NCBI GenBank assembly: GCA_032622095.1
Contig: CP136061.1
Span: 262,292,077-262,356,076 of the forward strand
Source of the DNA: Siphonodentalium dalli
Lineage: Eukaryota > Mollusca > Scaphopoda > Gadilida > Siphonodentaliidae
Length of the DNA: 64,000 nt
Direction of reading: 5' to 3'
Part shown: in pieces, positions 21,342 through 31,810 of the stretch
Layout: each line of letters starts with the position of its first letter
How positions within the stretch are numbered: position 1 is the stretch's first letter
The notes under the pieces: generated by a model
What the model saw: the letters and a program-made list of their open reading frames with translations, nothing else
Told to the model about the DNA's origin: nothing
Database searches by the model: none
Made by a program: the position numbers and the translations under genes

Positions 21342-21559
21342 TACAGTAATGCCCTAACTAATCGACCCCTTAACCACAGCAGAATTATTGGTAACTTTTC
21401 AGGATTTAGTCGGAAATATGGCTTGTTGCCATTCATCGGAAAGCTCTCAGTGAGAGCTTTCCAATGAATGGCAACAAGCCATATTTCCGACTAAATCCTG
21501 AAAAGTTACCCATAATTCTGCTGTGGTAAAGGAGTCGATTTATTTAGGACATTACTGTA
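21342..21559. mobile_element. D7: complete family D palindrome
   Basis: TA-CAGTAATGCCCTAACTAA to GACATTACTG-TA. Arms of about 108 bp are nearly identical, centred on AGCTCTCAGTGAGAGCT. Confidence 0.94.
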
Positions 21560-22415
21560 GCCCAGACTTGATAAGGTCCATTTACGCCCTTGGATGGAAC
21601 TTTCTAACTGGTAACTCAAGCTTTCCAACTGTTTCCAACCTGATACCCCCTAAGTTTGGGGCCATGTCAGACCGAAAGTTTGAACAAAAGGATAAAAATA
21701 TTCTACTGTTGGTCTAAAAACAACACACTACCCACTAATTACTTGTTGGAAAATCATACAATGAGCTTAAAGCTAAATGTGGTGTAAAAGTTCCAAAGTA
21801 ACTTTGAAAATAATCCAAATAATATATCTGTTCCAATATTAGACGACTATTCTTTGGGAGTGTTTAGTATTCCCGTGTGAAGGATTTGACATACAATCAA
21901 TTTATTTCCTTGTTTTTCAGTGTGTTTTCATTAAATATTTGACTTCGGCCCAACATGAAGGTGCTAGTAGCATTAACGCCAGTGGTACCTGGTGAAGCCG
22001 TAGTGTGAATTCTTGTGATAGATGGTTTAGCGGTAATAGGCCTGACACCACGGTGGGAAGTTCACCTTCATTTCATCAAGATTGCTTAAGAATTTCTCAT
22101 CTTAACTCCGGTTTGTATCCTTCCTATGTTTGATCTTCACAGAAATTTAAGCAAATTTGGAATAATTTGTTTAATTATTTGATAATTTAATCATTTGATT
22201 AAGAAAATTCTCCACATGACACCCCTGGCCTCAATCCCACACAGTACCCACCCCCATGCACACACACACATTCCCAGGCCCAGGGATCACACTGGCCAAT
22301 CCAGAATTGTTTTGCCCATTTTCAGAAAGATTGGGTAAATTGAAAAACCAAAAATATGGCATCACCGATAAAACCCAAACTAGCACAGAAATGTAAAGAA
22401 ACTTCTGATGTTAAC
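21560..22415. other. Unassigned stretch
   Basis: No repeat partner. A tiny frame starts at ATG 21954 after an acceptor-like CTTGTTTTTCAG (21912-21923) but stops after 17 codons. CA-rich patch at 22255-22280. Confidence 0.4.
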
Positions 22416-22971
22416 TACAGTAATGCCCTAAATAATTGACTCCTTAACCACAGCAGAATTATGGGTAACTTTTCTCAGTGAGAGCTTTCCGATGAATGGC
22501 AACAAGCCATATTTCCAACTAAATCCTGAAAAGTTACCCATAATTCTCCTGTGGTTGACCCTTTACCCAACAAACCGGCCAAATAAAGCTTCAACAGCCT
22601 AAAATATCTTCGGTCTGTCTCAATAGAACCATACAAATATGGATATCATTGGAACCGGCTCCTTGACCACATTGTGATAGTTACAGTTATGCCTTGTGCC
22701 AATGCATTCTCTTATATATGCGAGTCGACCATAGGTCGCCTCGCATATATAAGAGAATGCATTGGCCTAAAAAAAATCTTTTTTTAACACTTTTTACCAT
22801 TTTTCTTACATTCTTTAACAATTTTATAATTTTTAATGTGTTAAGCCAATGCATTCTCTTATATATGCGAGGCGACCTATGGTCGACTCGCATATATAAG
22901 AGAATGCATTGGCACAGGGCCGTTCTGTTGGGTAAAGGGTTAAGGAGTCGATTATTTAGAGCGTTACTGTA
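22416..22971. mobile_element. D8: family D split by B4
   Basis: TACAGTAATGCCCTAAATAA to GCGTTACTGTA. The palindrome centre is shortened (TTTTCTCAGTGAGAGC). B4 lies at the TTAA of the GTGGTTAAGGAGTCGAT segment. Confidence 0.92.
22555..22943 (+). mobile_element. B4: family B MITE inside D8
   Basis: Left flank TTGA (mutated TTAA), CCCTTTACCCAACAAACC start, two hairpins, TTCTGTTGGGTAAAGGG-TTAA end. Missing one CCAAAACCGG unit of the left arm. Confidence 0.95.
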
Positions 22972-23187
22972 TATGAACATACATGAGCACTGATTATCCA
23001 ACATTGTCTTATTTGAAACCAGAAAGCAGTAAAATACTGTCACTGAAATTTTCGTTGTTCATTTTCAAAATGAAATTAGGCAATTTGGCCACTGGTGCTG
23101 ACAGAGTGAACATTGCCACCCCTCCTAATCAGACCATTTAATCAAATGGTCTACGGAAATGAATAGTTTTAAAGTAGATAATTTCTC
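22972..23187. other. Unassigned spacer
   Basis: Nothing recognised. Confidence 0.4.
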
Positions 23188-23386
23188 TTTAAAGAATAGA
23201 AGAAAAAATTATTAAAATTGTAAAAAAAATGTAAAAAATAATAACAAATAATGAAAAATTGTTAGGCCAATGCATTCTCTTATATATGTGAGGTGACCTA
23301 TGGTCGACTCACATATATAACAGAATGCATTGGCACAGGGTATATGGGGTTGATACAAAAATCGGACTTGGCACTGAAAGGGTTAA
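23188..23386 (-). mobile_element. A10: family A MITE, left end lost
   Basis: TTTAAAGAATAxAAG spacer, one hairpin with C-to-T type changes (GTGAGGTGACC), GGGTTGATACAAAAATCGG, CTTGGCACTGAAAGGG-TTAA. The left CCCTTTGAGTGCC terminus is absent. Confidence 0.85.
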
Positions 23387-23630
23387 TACAACTGAATCTA
23401 TTTGGTCTCATCCCCTCTTCCCCCCCCCCCCATTTCTGGTACGTTGGCTTTGGGTGATTTTTTAGTGGTACACAGGTTTCATATCACTCTAATAACTGGT
23501 ACTCAGGATTCATATGCCAATATTAAGGATTCAACAACATGGCTGGTATACTGCTTTTATAACATCAATTTTGTCCAAATTTTTATTATTTATTAGCCAA
23601 AATGAAACATTGTGATGTAATTCAGTCTCA
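23387..23630. other. Unassigned spacer with short poly-C
   Basis: C run at about 23420-23430; nothing else recognised. Confidence 0.4.
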
Positions 23631-23740
23631 TACAGTAATTCCCTAAGTAATCGACTCTTTAACTACAGCAGAATTATGGGTAACTTTTCAGGATTTAGTC
23701 GAAAATATGGCTTGTTGCCATTCATCGGAAAGCTCTCGGG
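23631..23740 (+). mobile_element. D9: single arm of family D
   Basis: TA-CAGTAATTCCCTAAGTAA to GGAAAGCTCTCGGGGA. Breaks at the palindrome centre. Confidence 0.85.
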
Positions 23741-23944
23741 GATATATTTTCTTAATGAGGTCAACAGGATTCACCTCACTACGCACTGTTAACTGTAGGT
23801 ATTCATGATTCATGGGGGTAGGGGGTGACACCCTCTAATATTGGAAGACTGAGTAGCACATATATGGAGGAATGTGGATAGAAATACAACAAAGGTGAAA
23901 ATTACCGAGTCTGAGTTTCCAAAACTCCACTGGCCTTTAAAATT
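23741..23944. other. Unassigned spacer
   Basis: Nothing recognised. Confidence 0.4.
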
Positions 23945-24003
23945 TTAATCCTTCCATGACTGGAGCTTCCTGAAATTTTGCGAAAACCATGTGCCAATGT
24001 ACT
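23945..24003 (+). mobile_element. C5: family C left-end fragment
   Basis: TTAATCCTTCCATGACTGGA, GCTTCCTGAAATTTTGCG and AAAACCATGTGCCAATGTA, then non-C sequence. Confidence 0.75.
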
Positions 24004-24178
24004 AAAAAGAAGGGGCAGTGAACAGGCTACATGTATTTTGATTAAGAAGGGAGAAGATACCAACAAATCCACCGTGTAGGTCTACCTACAATCTGAACCG
24101 TGTGACTATATATATAAGCAATCGGTATCGTAATTCCAATGGGCGAAGTAGAGACTACCTGTAGACAACCGCTTTAAA
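24004..24178. other. Upstream of the 72-codon frame
   Basis: Contains a TATA-like ATATATATAAG at about 24108-24118, some 60 bp before the ATG at 24179. No other promoter signal is clear. Confidence 0.25.
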
Positions 24179-24397
24179 ATGTCACATGTGAAATGCCACA
24201 AAATCACCCATCAAATCAGTGCAGAGAAAGCACAAAAGTTTCATAAAACAGTGATGAAATGTTTGCCAAAAGATGAGGAAGATAGAAATCCTAGAACAAA
24301 CATATCTGAGAGAGTGATTACGAAACACAAAGACGTCCTTGACAAGAATAACCTCCGGCAGTTAGACGGGACAAATCACACGATGTGTGGGATATAA
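24179..24397 (+). CDS. Unrecognised 72-residue open frame
   Basis: An ATG-started frame in sequence that has no repeat partner in the window. The product is lysine- and polar-rich with two Cys-Gly/His-Lys patches near the ends, no signal peptide and no membrane segment. I recognise no domain. A TATA-like box lies about 60 bp upstream, but I see no convincing poly(A) signal or splice sites. In DNA of this composition a 72-codon frame can arise by chance, so it may equally be non-coding. Confidence 0.15.
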   Translation: MSHVKCHKITHQISAEKAQKFHKTVMKCLPKDEEDRNPRTNISERVITKHKDVLDKNNLRQLDGTNHTMCGI

Positions 24398-25094
24398 CAT
24401 CTGGTGAGGGAAGATCCCTACAAAAATAAACACAGGATCATGAGCATTTCACCGAATGTTTGATTATAATTACGACAGGACCATCCGGGGAGACGAGGCA
24501 AAATTTGTTGCCGTTTTTGTCTTGATTCTGTTGGCGTGTGATGCTGTTTTCATCCCGATCTGTTGGCAGAGCTTTAACAAATATTCAAGACACGAAATAT
24601 AGTGATTCCTGTGATTCTTTTAACGCAAACAGAATTACTCGCCAACCGGGAAATAAGATTATGGTTGTGTAAGCAAAAGTCAAATCTCAGGACATAGAAT
24701 ATTATTATTATTCATGAGATATGTCATCGCAAATATTTCAACTTGTTGCTTCAATCAGTTGGTGTTATGTTATGTCATTGTTTCTGTGAATTATAATAAT
24801 TTTAAAATAATAAATTTAATATATATTATCAAGTCCTTCTCAGGTGGAACTGCACTTCCACTTACACTTCAACTTCATCATTTCATGTTAATGTATTACC
24901 ATTACATGTCCCCTACCAAATTACCAATTAATGGTCGGTCCCTAAATGTCCAATAAAGGTGTGTGTGCAACTTTGTTATGAATAATTATTTTAAATTACT
25001 TGAAGGGGAACTAATAATTTATACTAATTCTTCACATGATTTTCCTGCATGTCATGTTGTCACTCGTCATTATTAACAGGCAACCCCCTGGCTA
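24398..25094. other. Unassigned stretch
   Basis: No repeat partner; an ACTTCCACTTACACTTCAAC patch at 24853-24872 only. Confidence 0.4.
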
Positions 25095-25194
25095 TTCCGA
25101 TGAATGGCACAAGCCATATTTCCGACTAAATCCTGAAAAATTACCCATAATTCTGCTGTGGTTATGGTGTCGATAATTTAGGGCATTACTGTAG
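25095..25194 (-). mobile_element. D10: single arm of family D
   Basis: CCGATGAATGGCACAAGCCA to GGGCATTACTGTA. The other arm is absent. Confidence 0.85.
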
Positions 25195-25694
25195 CCGTTT
25201 TTGCATACCGGCCATCAGGGTCAAAGGGTTAATCAATATTGACCTACTTAATCTAATTAGAGTATGCAGTTTTTGTGTGGAAAAAGGAAATAGTAAATTC
25301 ACAATTTTCATGAAGAATTACTATATACCATGAAAGTTATAATTTTTATATATCATAACTCATCTACGAACCAAATATGCATCTGTTTTTGCCTCTGGGA
25401 GCAATTTAAATACCTTTCATCAATGGGAGCACGTGCCAGTTAAATGTCAGAAACATGAGGTCACCTATGGAGCCAAGGATCACACACATAACTGCCAATG
25501 TCCAGATGTAAAACAGATTTCGATTTGATACTGTCTTGAGAATCATTCAGTAATCTTATGGGATAGTAATTATCACAAAAAGTGTACCTTAGTAACCATC
25601 ATTATGTCAAATAACATATTCTTAAAGAAAAACATTGGAATTATAATAACATCAGATGTAACATTTTCTTAACGTTTCTTGTACGACTCATGAC
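25195..25694. other. Unassigned stretch
   Basis: A possible decayed A terminus, CAGGGTCAAAGGG-TTAA at 25216-25231, otherwise unrecognised. Confidence 0.4.
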
Positions 25695-26284
25695 TTAACC
25701 TTTCTATGACTGGAGCTTCCTGAAATTTTGCGAAAACAAGGGCCAATGTATTCTCTTATATATGCAAGTCTCCCATAAGGAACATCACATATATAAGAGA
25801 ATATAACCATTGGAGATATGGCACAGTAGCATGTTATATTTACGTCTCCAAAACATGCCGAGCGTTGCTCTTTAACATGTCTGGGACTATACAACACACA
25901 AGTCGTCTATTTTTAGAAGCAAATTTAATTTTTGAGACAGTGCAAATTTTTTTGGGATTGGGTGGGATTCGAACCCCGGCCCGTGACGGCGAGCGCGCCT
26001 TGCGACTCAAAGTCTGACGTCAATACCACACGGCCACCGAAGCGACCCCAAAAAAGGAAGCTCAATTGGCCGCTGTATTCCGACGTCGCACTTAGGACAC
26101 TATATGTGGTATTGACGTCGGACTTTGAGTAGCAAGGCGCGCTCGCCGTCACGGGCCAGGGTTCAAATCCCACCCAATCCCAAAACATTTGCACTGTCTC
26201 AAAAATTAAATTTGCTTATATAAGAGAATACATTGGGCCCAAACAATATTTACCTTGCGAGCCAGTGTATTTTCTTATATAGGA
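25695..26284 (+). mobile_element. C6: family C, split by an inverted tRNA-like insertion
   Basis: TTAA-CCTTTCTATGACTGGAGC, first hairpin, an insertion of 413 bp, then CATTGGGCCCAAACAATATT, ACCTTGCGAGCCAGTG and part of the second hairpin. The right terminus is lost. Confidence 0.82.
25804..26216. mobile_element. Inverted pair of tRNA-like SINE sequences
   Basis: Flanked by a perfect 14-bp repeat TATATAAGAGAATA (25790-25803 and 26217-26230). Arms of about 115 bp at 25919-26036 and 26105-26215 are inverted copies. The minus-strand copy has A-box-like TGGCCGTGTGG (complement of 26026-26036) and a perfect B box GGTTCGAATCC (complement of 25965-25975). The plus copy keeps the B box GGTTCAAATCC (26160-26170) but a degenerate A box. 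Confidence 0.8.
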
Positions 26285-26381
26285 GCTTAAGACTTGATTG
26301 TGAACGAAGAAGTTTGATGTCCCAGATTCCAACTAATTTAATAGATAGGAGAAAGCTGGGTCTTCATTAGAATAACAGTTT

Positions 26382-27734
26382 AACACAGGTAAAGTCTCAG
26401 GTAACATTAGGTATTTTAACACAGGTAAAGTCTCAGGTAACATTAGGTATTTTAACACATGTGAAGTCTCAGGTAACATTAAGTATTTTAACACAGGTAA
26501 AGTCTCAGGTAACATTAGGCATTTTAACACATGTAAAGTCTCAGGTAACATTAGGCATTTTAACACAGGTAAAGTCTCAGGTAACATTAGGTATTTTAAC
26601 ACAGGTAAAGTCTCAGGTAACATTATATATTTTAACACATGTAAAGTCTCAGGTAACATTAGGTATTTTAACACAGGTAAAGTCTCAGGTAACATTAGGT
26701 ATTTTAACACATGTAAAGTATGAGGTAACATTAGGTATTTTAACACAGGTAAAGTCTCAGGTAACATTAGGCATTTTAACACAGGTAAAGTCTCAGGTAA
26801 CATTAGGCATTTTAACACAGGTAAAGTCTCAGGTAACATTAGGTATTTTAACACAGGTAAAGTCTCAGGTAACATTAGGTATTTTAACACAGGTAACGTC
26901 TCAGGTAACATTAGGCATTTTAACACAAGTAAAGTCTCAGGTAACATTAGGCATTTTAACACAGGTAAAGTCTCAGGTAACATTAGGTATTTTAACGCAG
27001 GTAAAGTCTCAGGTAACATTAGGCATTTTAACACATGTAAAGTCTCAGGTAACATTAGGTATTTTAACGCAGGTAAAGTCTCAGGTAACATTAGGTATTT
27101 TTACACAGGTAAAGTCTCAGGTAACATTAGGTATTTTAACACATGTAAAGTCTCAGGTAACATTAGGTATTTTAACACAGGTAAAGTCTCATGTAACATT
27201 ATATATTTTAACACATGTAAAGTCTCGGGTAACATTATATATTTTAACACATGTAAAGTCTCAGGTAACATTATATATTTTAACACATGTAAAGTCTCAG
27301 GTAACATTAGGCAGTTTAACACAGGTAAAGTCTCAGGTAACATTAGGTATTTTAACACATGTAAAGTCTCAGGTAACATTAGGCATTTTAACACATGTAA
27401 AGTCTCAGGTAACATTAGGCATTTTAACACATGTAAAGTCTCAGGTAACATTAGGCATTTTAACACATGTAAAGTCTCAGGTAACATTAGGCATTTTAAC
27501 ACATGTAAAGTCTCAGGTGACATTAGGCATTTTAACACATGTAAAGTCTCAGGTAACATCAGGCATTTTAACACATGTAAAGTCTCAGGTAACATTAGGT
27601 GTTTTAACACATGTAAAGTCTCAGGTAACATCAGGCATTTTAACACAGGTAAAGTCTCAGGTAACATTAGGTATTTTAACACATGTACAGTCTCAGGTAA
27701 CATTAGGTATTTTAACACAGGTAAAGTCTCAGGT
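26382..27734. repeat. 36-bp satellite, 37 copies plus part
   Basis: Unit AACACAGGTAAAGTCTCAGG plus TAACATTAGGTATTTT. Length is exactly 36 bp in all copies (26382 to 27714 is 37 x 36). Variants: ACAGG/ACATG and GGTATTTT/GGCATTTT/TATATTTT. Because 36 is divisible by 3, frames stay open on both strands; the predicted 12-residue repeats are by-products. Confidence 0.97.
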
Positions 27735-28987
27735 TTGGTTAAATTAGGATAAAGTGAGATGTCATTTTCTGGGATCTAGAATATAATCTAGGTCTGAATA
27801 CGGTCCCAGGTTCTGTTAGGTTAATCCCAGTTCTAAAATCCTGGAATTATCCTAGGACGTGCTAAGACTTGTCCAAGGTTATACCAGCTTTAAGTTCTAG
27901 AATATTCCTAGGATATCCCAAGAAAGTCCAAGCTATTGATGCAAGGCTAGTTCTCAGATAATACACATAGGTAGGTCAAGACAGTTCTGCTCATTATAGA
28001 CAAATATATTCGGAGAAAACCTACGACATCTGCTACATGAAAAAATGTCGACAACGCGAATGATGAAGATTGTCAAAAAGATGTGCTGGAATTTACATCA
28101 TCTTTCTTGGCGACAATGTCAATAAGAAGCAGTTCTGACTACTATTCCACTAAAGGTATACAACACTATGTATTCATTGGCTGGGATTCCATAGAATACA
28201 TGTGTCTCAAGCCAATGGGTGTGGAATAAAATGAAAACCAAGGCCATTATTTGTATGCAATTTTCAGGTTTTTGCAAGATCTTCAATTACTTTTTCAATG
28301 AGCTGTGCATATACTACTGAAATTAAACACTATTCAACGACTCTAATTTAAATTTTAGTGCTACCCAGGCCTTGAATCATCGTTTTATAAATCAGAGGCT
28401 AATGCAGGCTTCCAAGATCCCACAGGAGCCCTATAGGAACATGGAATACACAGTAGACTAGTTCAGTATGAGACCAATAGAAAGTTAATACACATAGGTA
28501 GGTCAAGACAGTTCAATCTGCTCATTATAGACAAATCTATTGGGAGAATTCCTACGACAGCTGCTCAAATCATATTATCACGAGAAAAAACGAGGGAACC
28601 AGTAATCCTATCATGATTCTTTGTTATTTTAACATGAAAAAAATGTCGACAACATCAATGATGAATACGGTCAAAAGAAGTGACGGAATGTATACAGCAA
28701 CGGATGAATTGAGTTATGGCATATACACTGATGTATTATGGGAAGGTTTACGAGCCCCAACATAGGTGAACCGAGAGTTTGTATTGATGGTAATGTAATC
28801 AGCGGCTCAACCAACTGTCCGTGATCAAATAAGTATATGTTCTGTACACATAAAATCTCATTGTACGTCTCCTTTGTACTCTTTCAGATACTCACAACAA
28901 AAGCGAAAATGAAGAAAGAGTTCCGTGAATAAGAAGAGAAAGTTCAGCAGACGATGAATACAATGAGCTGAGATGCTCAGACGGACG
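27735..28987. other. Unassigned stretch with a 140-bp direct duplication
   Basis: ATACACATAGGTAGGTCAAG to AAAATGTCGACAACxxxAATGATGAA at 27960-28090 and 28488-28685, offset about 530 bp, the second copy with an extra insert. No gene recognised. Confidence 0.6.
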
Positions 28988-29180
28988 TACAGTAATGCCC
29001 TAAATAATCAACTCCTTAACCACAGCAGAATTATGGGTAATTTTTCAGGATTTAGTCAGAAATATGGCTCACTGAGAGCTTTCCGATGAATGGCAACAAG
29101 CCATATTTCTGACTAAATCCTGAAAAATTACCCATAATTCTGCTGTGGTTAAGGAGTCAATTATTTAGTGCATTACTGTA
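28988..29180. mobile_element. D11: family D palindrome, shortened centre
   Basis: TA-CAGTAATGCCCTAAATAA to GTGCATTACTG-TA. The left arm lacks CTTGTTGCCATTCATCGG next to the centre. Confidence 0.92.
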
Positions 29181-29399
29181 CCATACCCATGGGTCAGACA
29201 GAATGAAATTCAATGTCATTTTGTGAAAATGTTCAAGGTTTTTCAAGTCCACTTTTCCAAATTTCAGGGCGATCGAATCCTGATCAATTCATAAAGATGA
29301 GTCAGATGACTGCATGGACTTTTGTAATAGCATTTAACACATTTAAAGTGGTATATTCCTTACTTCTTAAAGACCATCATCCATGATCGCCTGACCAAG
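29181..29399. other. Unassigned spacer
   Basis: Nothing recognised. Confidence 0.4.
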
Positions 29400-29745
29400 G
29401 GTAAAATATTATATCCCCACGAGTGCACAACTTCGTATGGGCTATTTAGGGATTTCTTTGTGATCGTCTCTGTCAGGAGAAAGAAAAAAACTATTGTTTG
29501 ATCTGTCCAGAAATATGACTATATGAGCATATATGAGCGAGGTCAAGGACAAGGTCTTAGATGAATTTGGACCCACCCATATTGTTCCCGGGATCAAAGT
29601 AGGCCTACATACCAAATTTGAGTCGGATCGGTCGAGGTCCAGAAACATGCCTATATGAGTCAGATCGATCAAGCAGTTTTCGAGTCTATAACGCACACAC
29701 ATGCACATAAACAGACAGAAGTTCAAAAATTTATAATAGATTAGA
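29400..29745 (+). repeat. F3: distant family F relative
   Basis: GAGGTCAAGGACAAGGTCTT, ACATACCAAATTTGAGTCGG, TTTTCGAGTCTATAACGCAC, an ACACAC/ACAGACAG patch and an AAATTTATAATAGAT end follow the same order as the F1 3' half. Confidence 0.55.
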
Positions 29746-29871
29746 TATATATGTCAGATTTATGGAGGCACAAACTCAGTATAGGTGTTCAATGCTTCAA
29801 ATGTGATTGCCTCAGTGAGCACGAACAAACTATCATTTAATTAAAGTGGCACCCTCTTTTCATTTATTTAT
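29746..29871. other. Unassigned spacer
   Basis: Nothing recognised. Confidence 0.4.
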
Positions 29872-30121
29872 TTAACCCTTTGAGTGCCAGGTCGATTTTT
29901 GTATCAACCCATATACCCTGTGCCAATGCATTCTCTTATATATGCGAGTCGACCATAGGTCGCCTCGCATATATAAGAGAATGCATTGGCCTAACAAATT
30001 TCTTTTGGTTTTTTTTTTTACAATTTTTTACAATTTTAATAATTTATTCTTATATTCCTTAACAGACTTATTTTGTAGGTTTAGGGCCGATGAGATCGGC
30101 CCCTGGCACTCAGAGGGTTAA
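29872..30121 (+). mobile_element. A4: complete family A MITE
   Basis: TTAA both ends, CCCTTTGAGTGCCAGG and CCCCTGGCACTCAGAGGG termini, hairpin at 29924-29990, T-rich spacer, GGGCCGATGAGATCGGCCC stem. Confidence 0.95.
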
Positions 30122-31215
30122 TACACGTATTTTGATGACCAGCACTGATGACCCCTCGATCCCCACTGCTGTCAACTTTTCAGAATTCCATACATAGAGG
30201 AGTTGAATTAATGATTCAGACAAGTACCTTTGTCATATTAATAACTACTTCAAAAATTTGTGACACCCCCCCCCCCCTTTTAAGAACTACTTTTTTCAAG
30301 CCTCCATTTCCCCTGTCCCCATTCTCCAATGCTCCAACACCTCTTCTCTCTCTAAATTTTGCCCAAGTCCAGTTGATTAAAAATTCAAGTTATACCACAG
30401 ACAACAGACAAATGTCTATGTCAAAAGAAAAATTTATCGCACCAACCCCCCACACTGCCTCCAACTTCCACATTCTCCATATGTTTTAACAATCTCTACC
30501 AGAGCGCACCAGTCATACTTCCTTTCTGACTCTGTCACCGGCTGGGTACCAGTCATACTTCCTTTCTGACTCTGTCACCGGCTGGGTCCTAGTTTCCATT
30601 TCTATATTTAGCGCGGGGTTTTCCGAACAAAATGGCGAAAACCGATCGCCCCAAAGTCAAATTTCCTATGTGCTTTGAGAACGATTTCCGCACTAAAAAC
30701 TTAATGACAGAATGGAGGACCAGAGCGGTAGTTTTGTTGACGATTTTCGCAAGCAACTCATCAAAATTGGAGCAAATTAGAACTCCTGTCTGACTTACCA
30801 TGCGTGTTGTCGTGACATTGTCGTCCATGTGCGTTTTGACTTTTGTGTTGATAAAATAATCGGAGAACCGAATCACACCGTTTCGAAATATAGTTCTTCG
30901 GGTTTAGTGGGACTTTTCAAATTTAAGGTTCAAAATTTATACAAATTTTGTTCGATATTTTGTGTGCTTAACAAGGGCAGCATTTTGCTCTGTTCGCTTA
31001 GTATATATCTTATTTTCGCGGAAGTCCACCAAATGTGGGTGAAATGTCGCCGGTTGCAGCGGTATTACCGAGTCATCAAGGGAGGTAAACCCTGCATGGA
31101 GTTCGATATTTTAATGACAAGCACTGTGACAAGCACCTATGACTCGTTGCTATTCCCAATGCTGCCAAATTTTCAGAATCTTATGTCTTTTGTCCGATCG
31201 ATTTAAAATTCAAGC
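30122..31215. other. Possibly unique 1.1 kb with a 40-bp duplication
   Basis: Adjacent 40-bp copies of ACCAGTCATACTTCCTTTCT-GACTCTGTCACCGGCTGGGT at 30508-30547 and 30548-30587. A C run at about 30266-30277. GC and CpG content rises at 30590-30860. No repeat partner elsewhere in the window. Confidence 0.5.
30632..30793 (+). CDS. Unrecognised 53-residue open frame
   Basis: ATG in a good animal start context (ACAAAATGGCG). The frame is basic at the N-terminus with a mildly hydrophobic stretch after residue 30. No domain recognised. It sits in the most CpG-rich part of a segment without repeat partners. On the opposite strand a perfect donor consensus GGTAAGT (complement of 30793-30799) follows a 10-codon ATG-started stretch (30828 down to 30799), so the locus could instead be a short first exon on the minus strand. 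Both readings are speculative. Confidence 0.15.
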   Translation: MAKTDRPKVKFPMCFENDFRTKNLMTEWRTRAVVLLTIFASNSSKLEQIRTPV

Positions 31216-31399
31216 TACAGTAATGCCCTAAATAATCAACTCCTTAACTACAGCAGAATTATGGGTAACCTTTCAGGATTTAGTTGGAAATATGACTTGT
31301 TGCCATTCATCGGAAAGCTCTCAAGTCATATTTCCGACTAAATCCTGAGAAGTTACCCATAATTCTGCTGTGGTTAAGGAGTCGATAATTTAGGGCATA
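31216..31399. mobile_element. D12: family D palindrome, asymmetric centre
   Basis: TA-CAGTAATGCCCTAAATAA; the right arm starts at AAGTCATATTTCCGAC and lacks the matching centre bases. The right end is decayed to GGGCATACTCTATA. Confidence 0.88.
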
Positions 31400-31572
31400 C
31401 TCTATATACCATGAATCTCTTTATAATAAATTATATAGCAGACTTTCATGGAATAAATAGAGGACTTAATTAATTACGAAGACAAGTATCTATGTCAGAG
31501 TGAAGAAATTGGTGACTCGATCCCCCTCCCCACCACTTTTTGCTAGCCTCCCTCGCCCTGTCCTAATTCTCT
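31400..31572. other. Unassigned spacer
   Basis: Nothing recognised. Confidence 0.4.
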
Positions 31573-31770
31573 GATGATATTCACCCTCTGGGGACCTCAT
31601 TCTGCTTAGGCATCATCTTCTGGAAAGTATTATAGCCTCAAATTTACATTATTTTCAGCTACGTTTTACCTTCTGTTCAGTTTCTATATCCCCTAATTTG
31701 CAGAAGATAACATACATAATCAAGGTAACTAATGGGTGAACATCACCAACTTCAACAACTTCTGTGGATC
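31573..31770 (+). mobile_element. E5: family E fragment
   Basis: TTCACCCTCTGGGGACCTCA, TTCTGCTTAGGCATCATCTT, TCAGTTTCTATATCCCCTAA and AACATCACCAACTTCAAC in order; both termini missing. Confidence 0.75.
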
Positions 31771-31810
31771 TTCAAACTAATGGTAGATCTCCCATAGCAG
31801 TTGAGGCCTA

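Noticed and set aside
21912-22008. Acceptor-like CTTGTTTTTCAG followed by ATGAAGGTG
   Set aside because: The frame closes after 17 codons and no donor of quality follows.
25932-26050. Functional tRNA gene
   Set aside because: B box is perfect, but the A box is off consensus, no clear acceptor stem or anticodon arm could be drawn, and it sits in a mobile unit.
25925-26194. Frames with a shared peptide on both strands (WDWVGFEP)
   Set aside because: These are the two arms of the inverted tRNA-like repeat, including the B box, read as protein.
26333-27747. Long open frames on both strands, up to 428 codons, with 12-residue repeats
   Set aside because: They are exactly the 36-bp satellite translated. 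A period divisible by three without stops keeps frames open; there is no start context, splice signal or domain.
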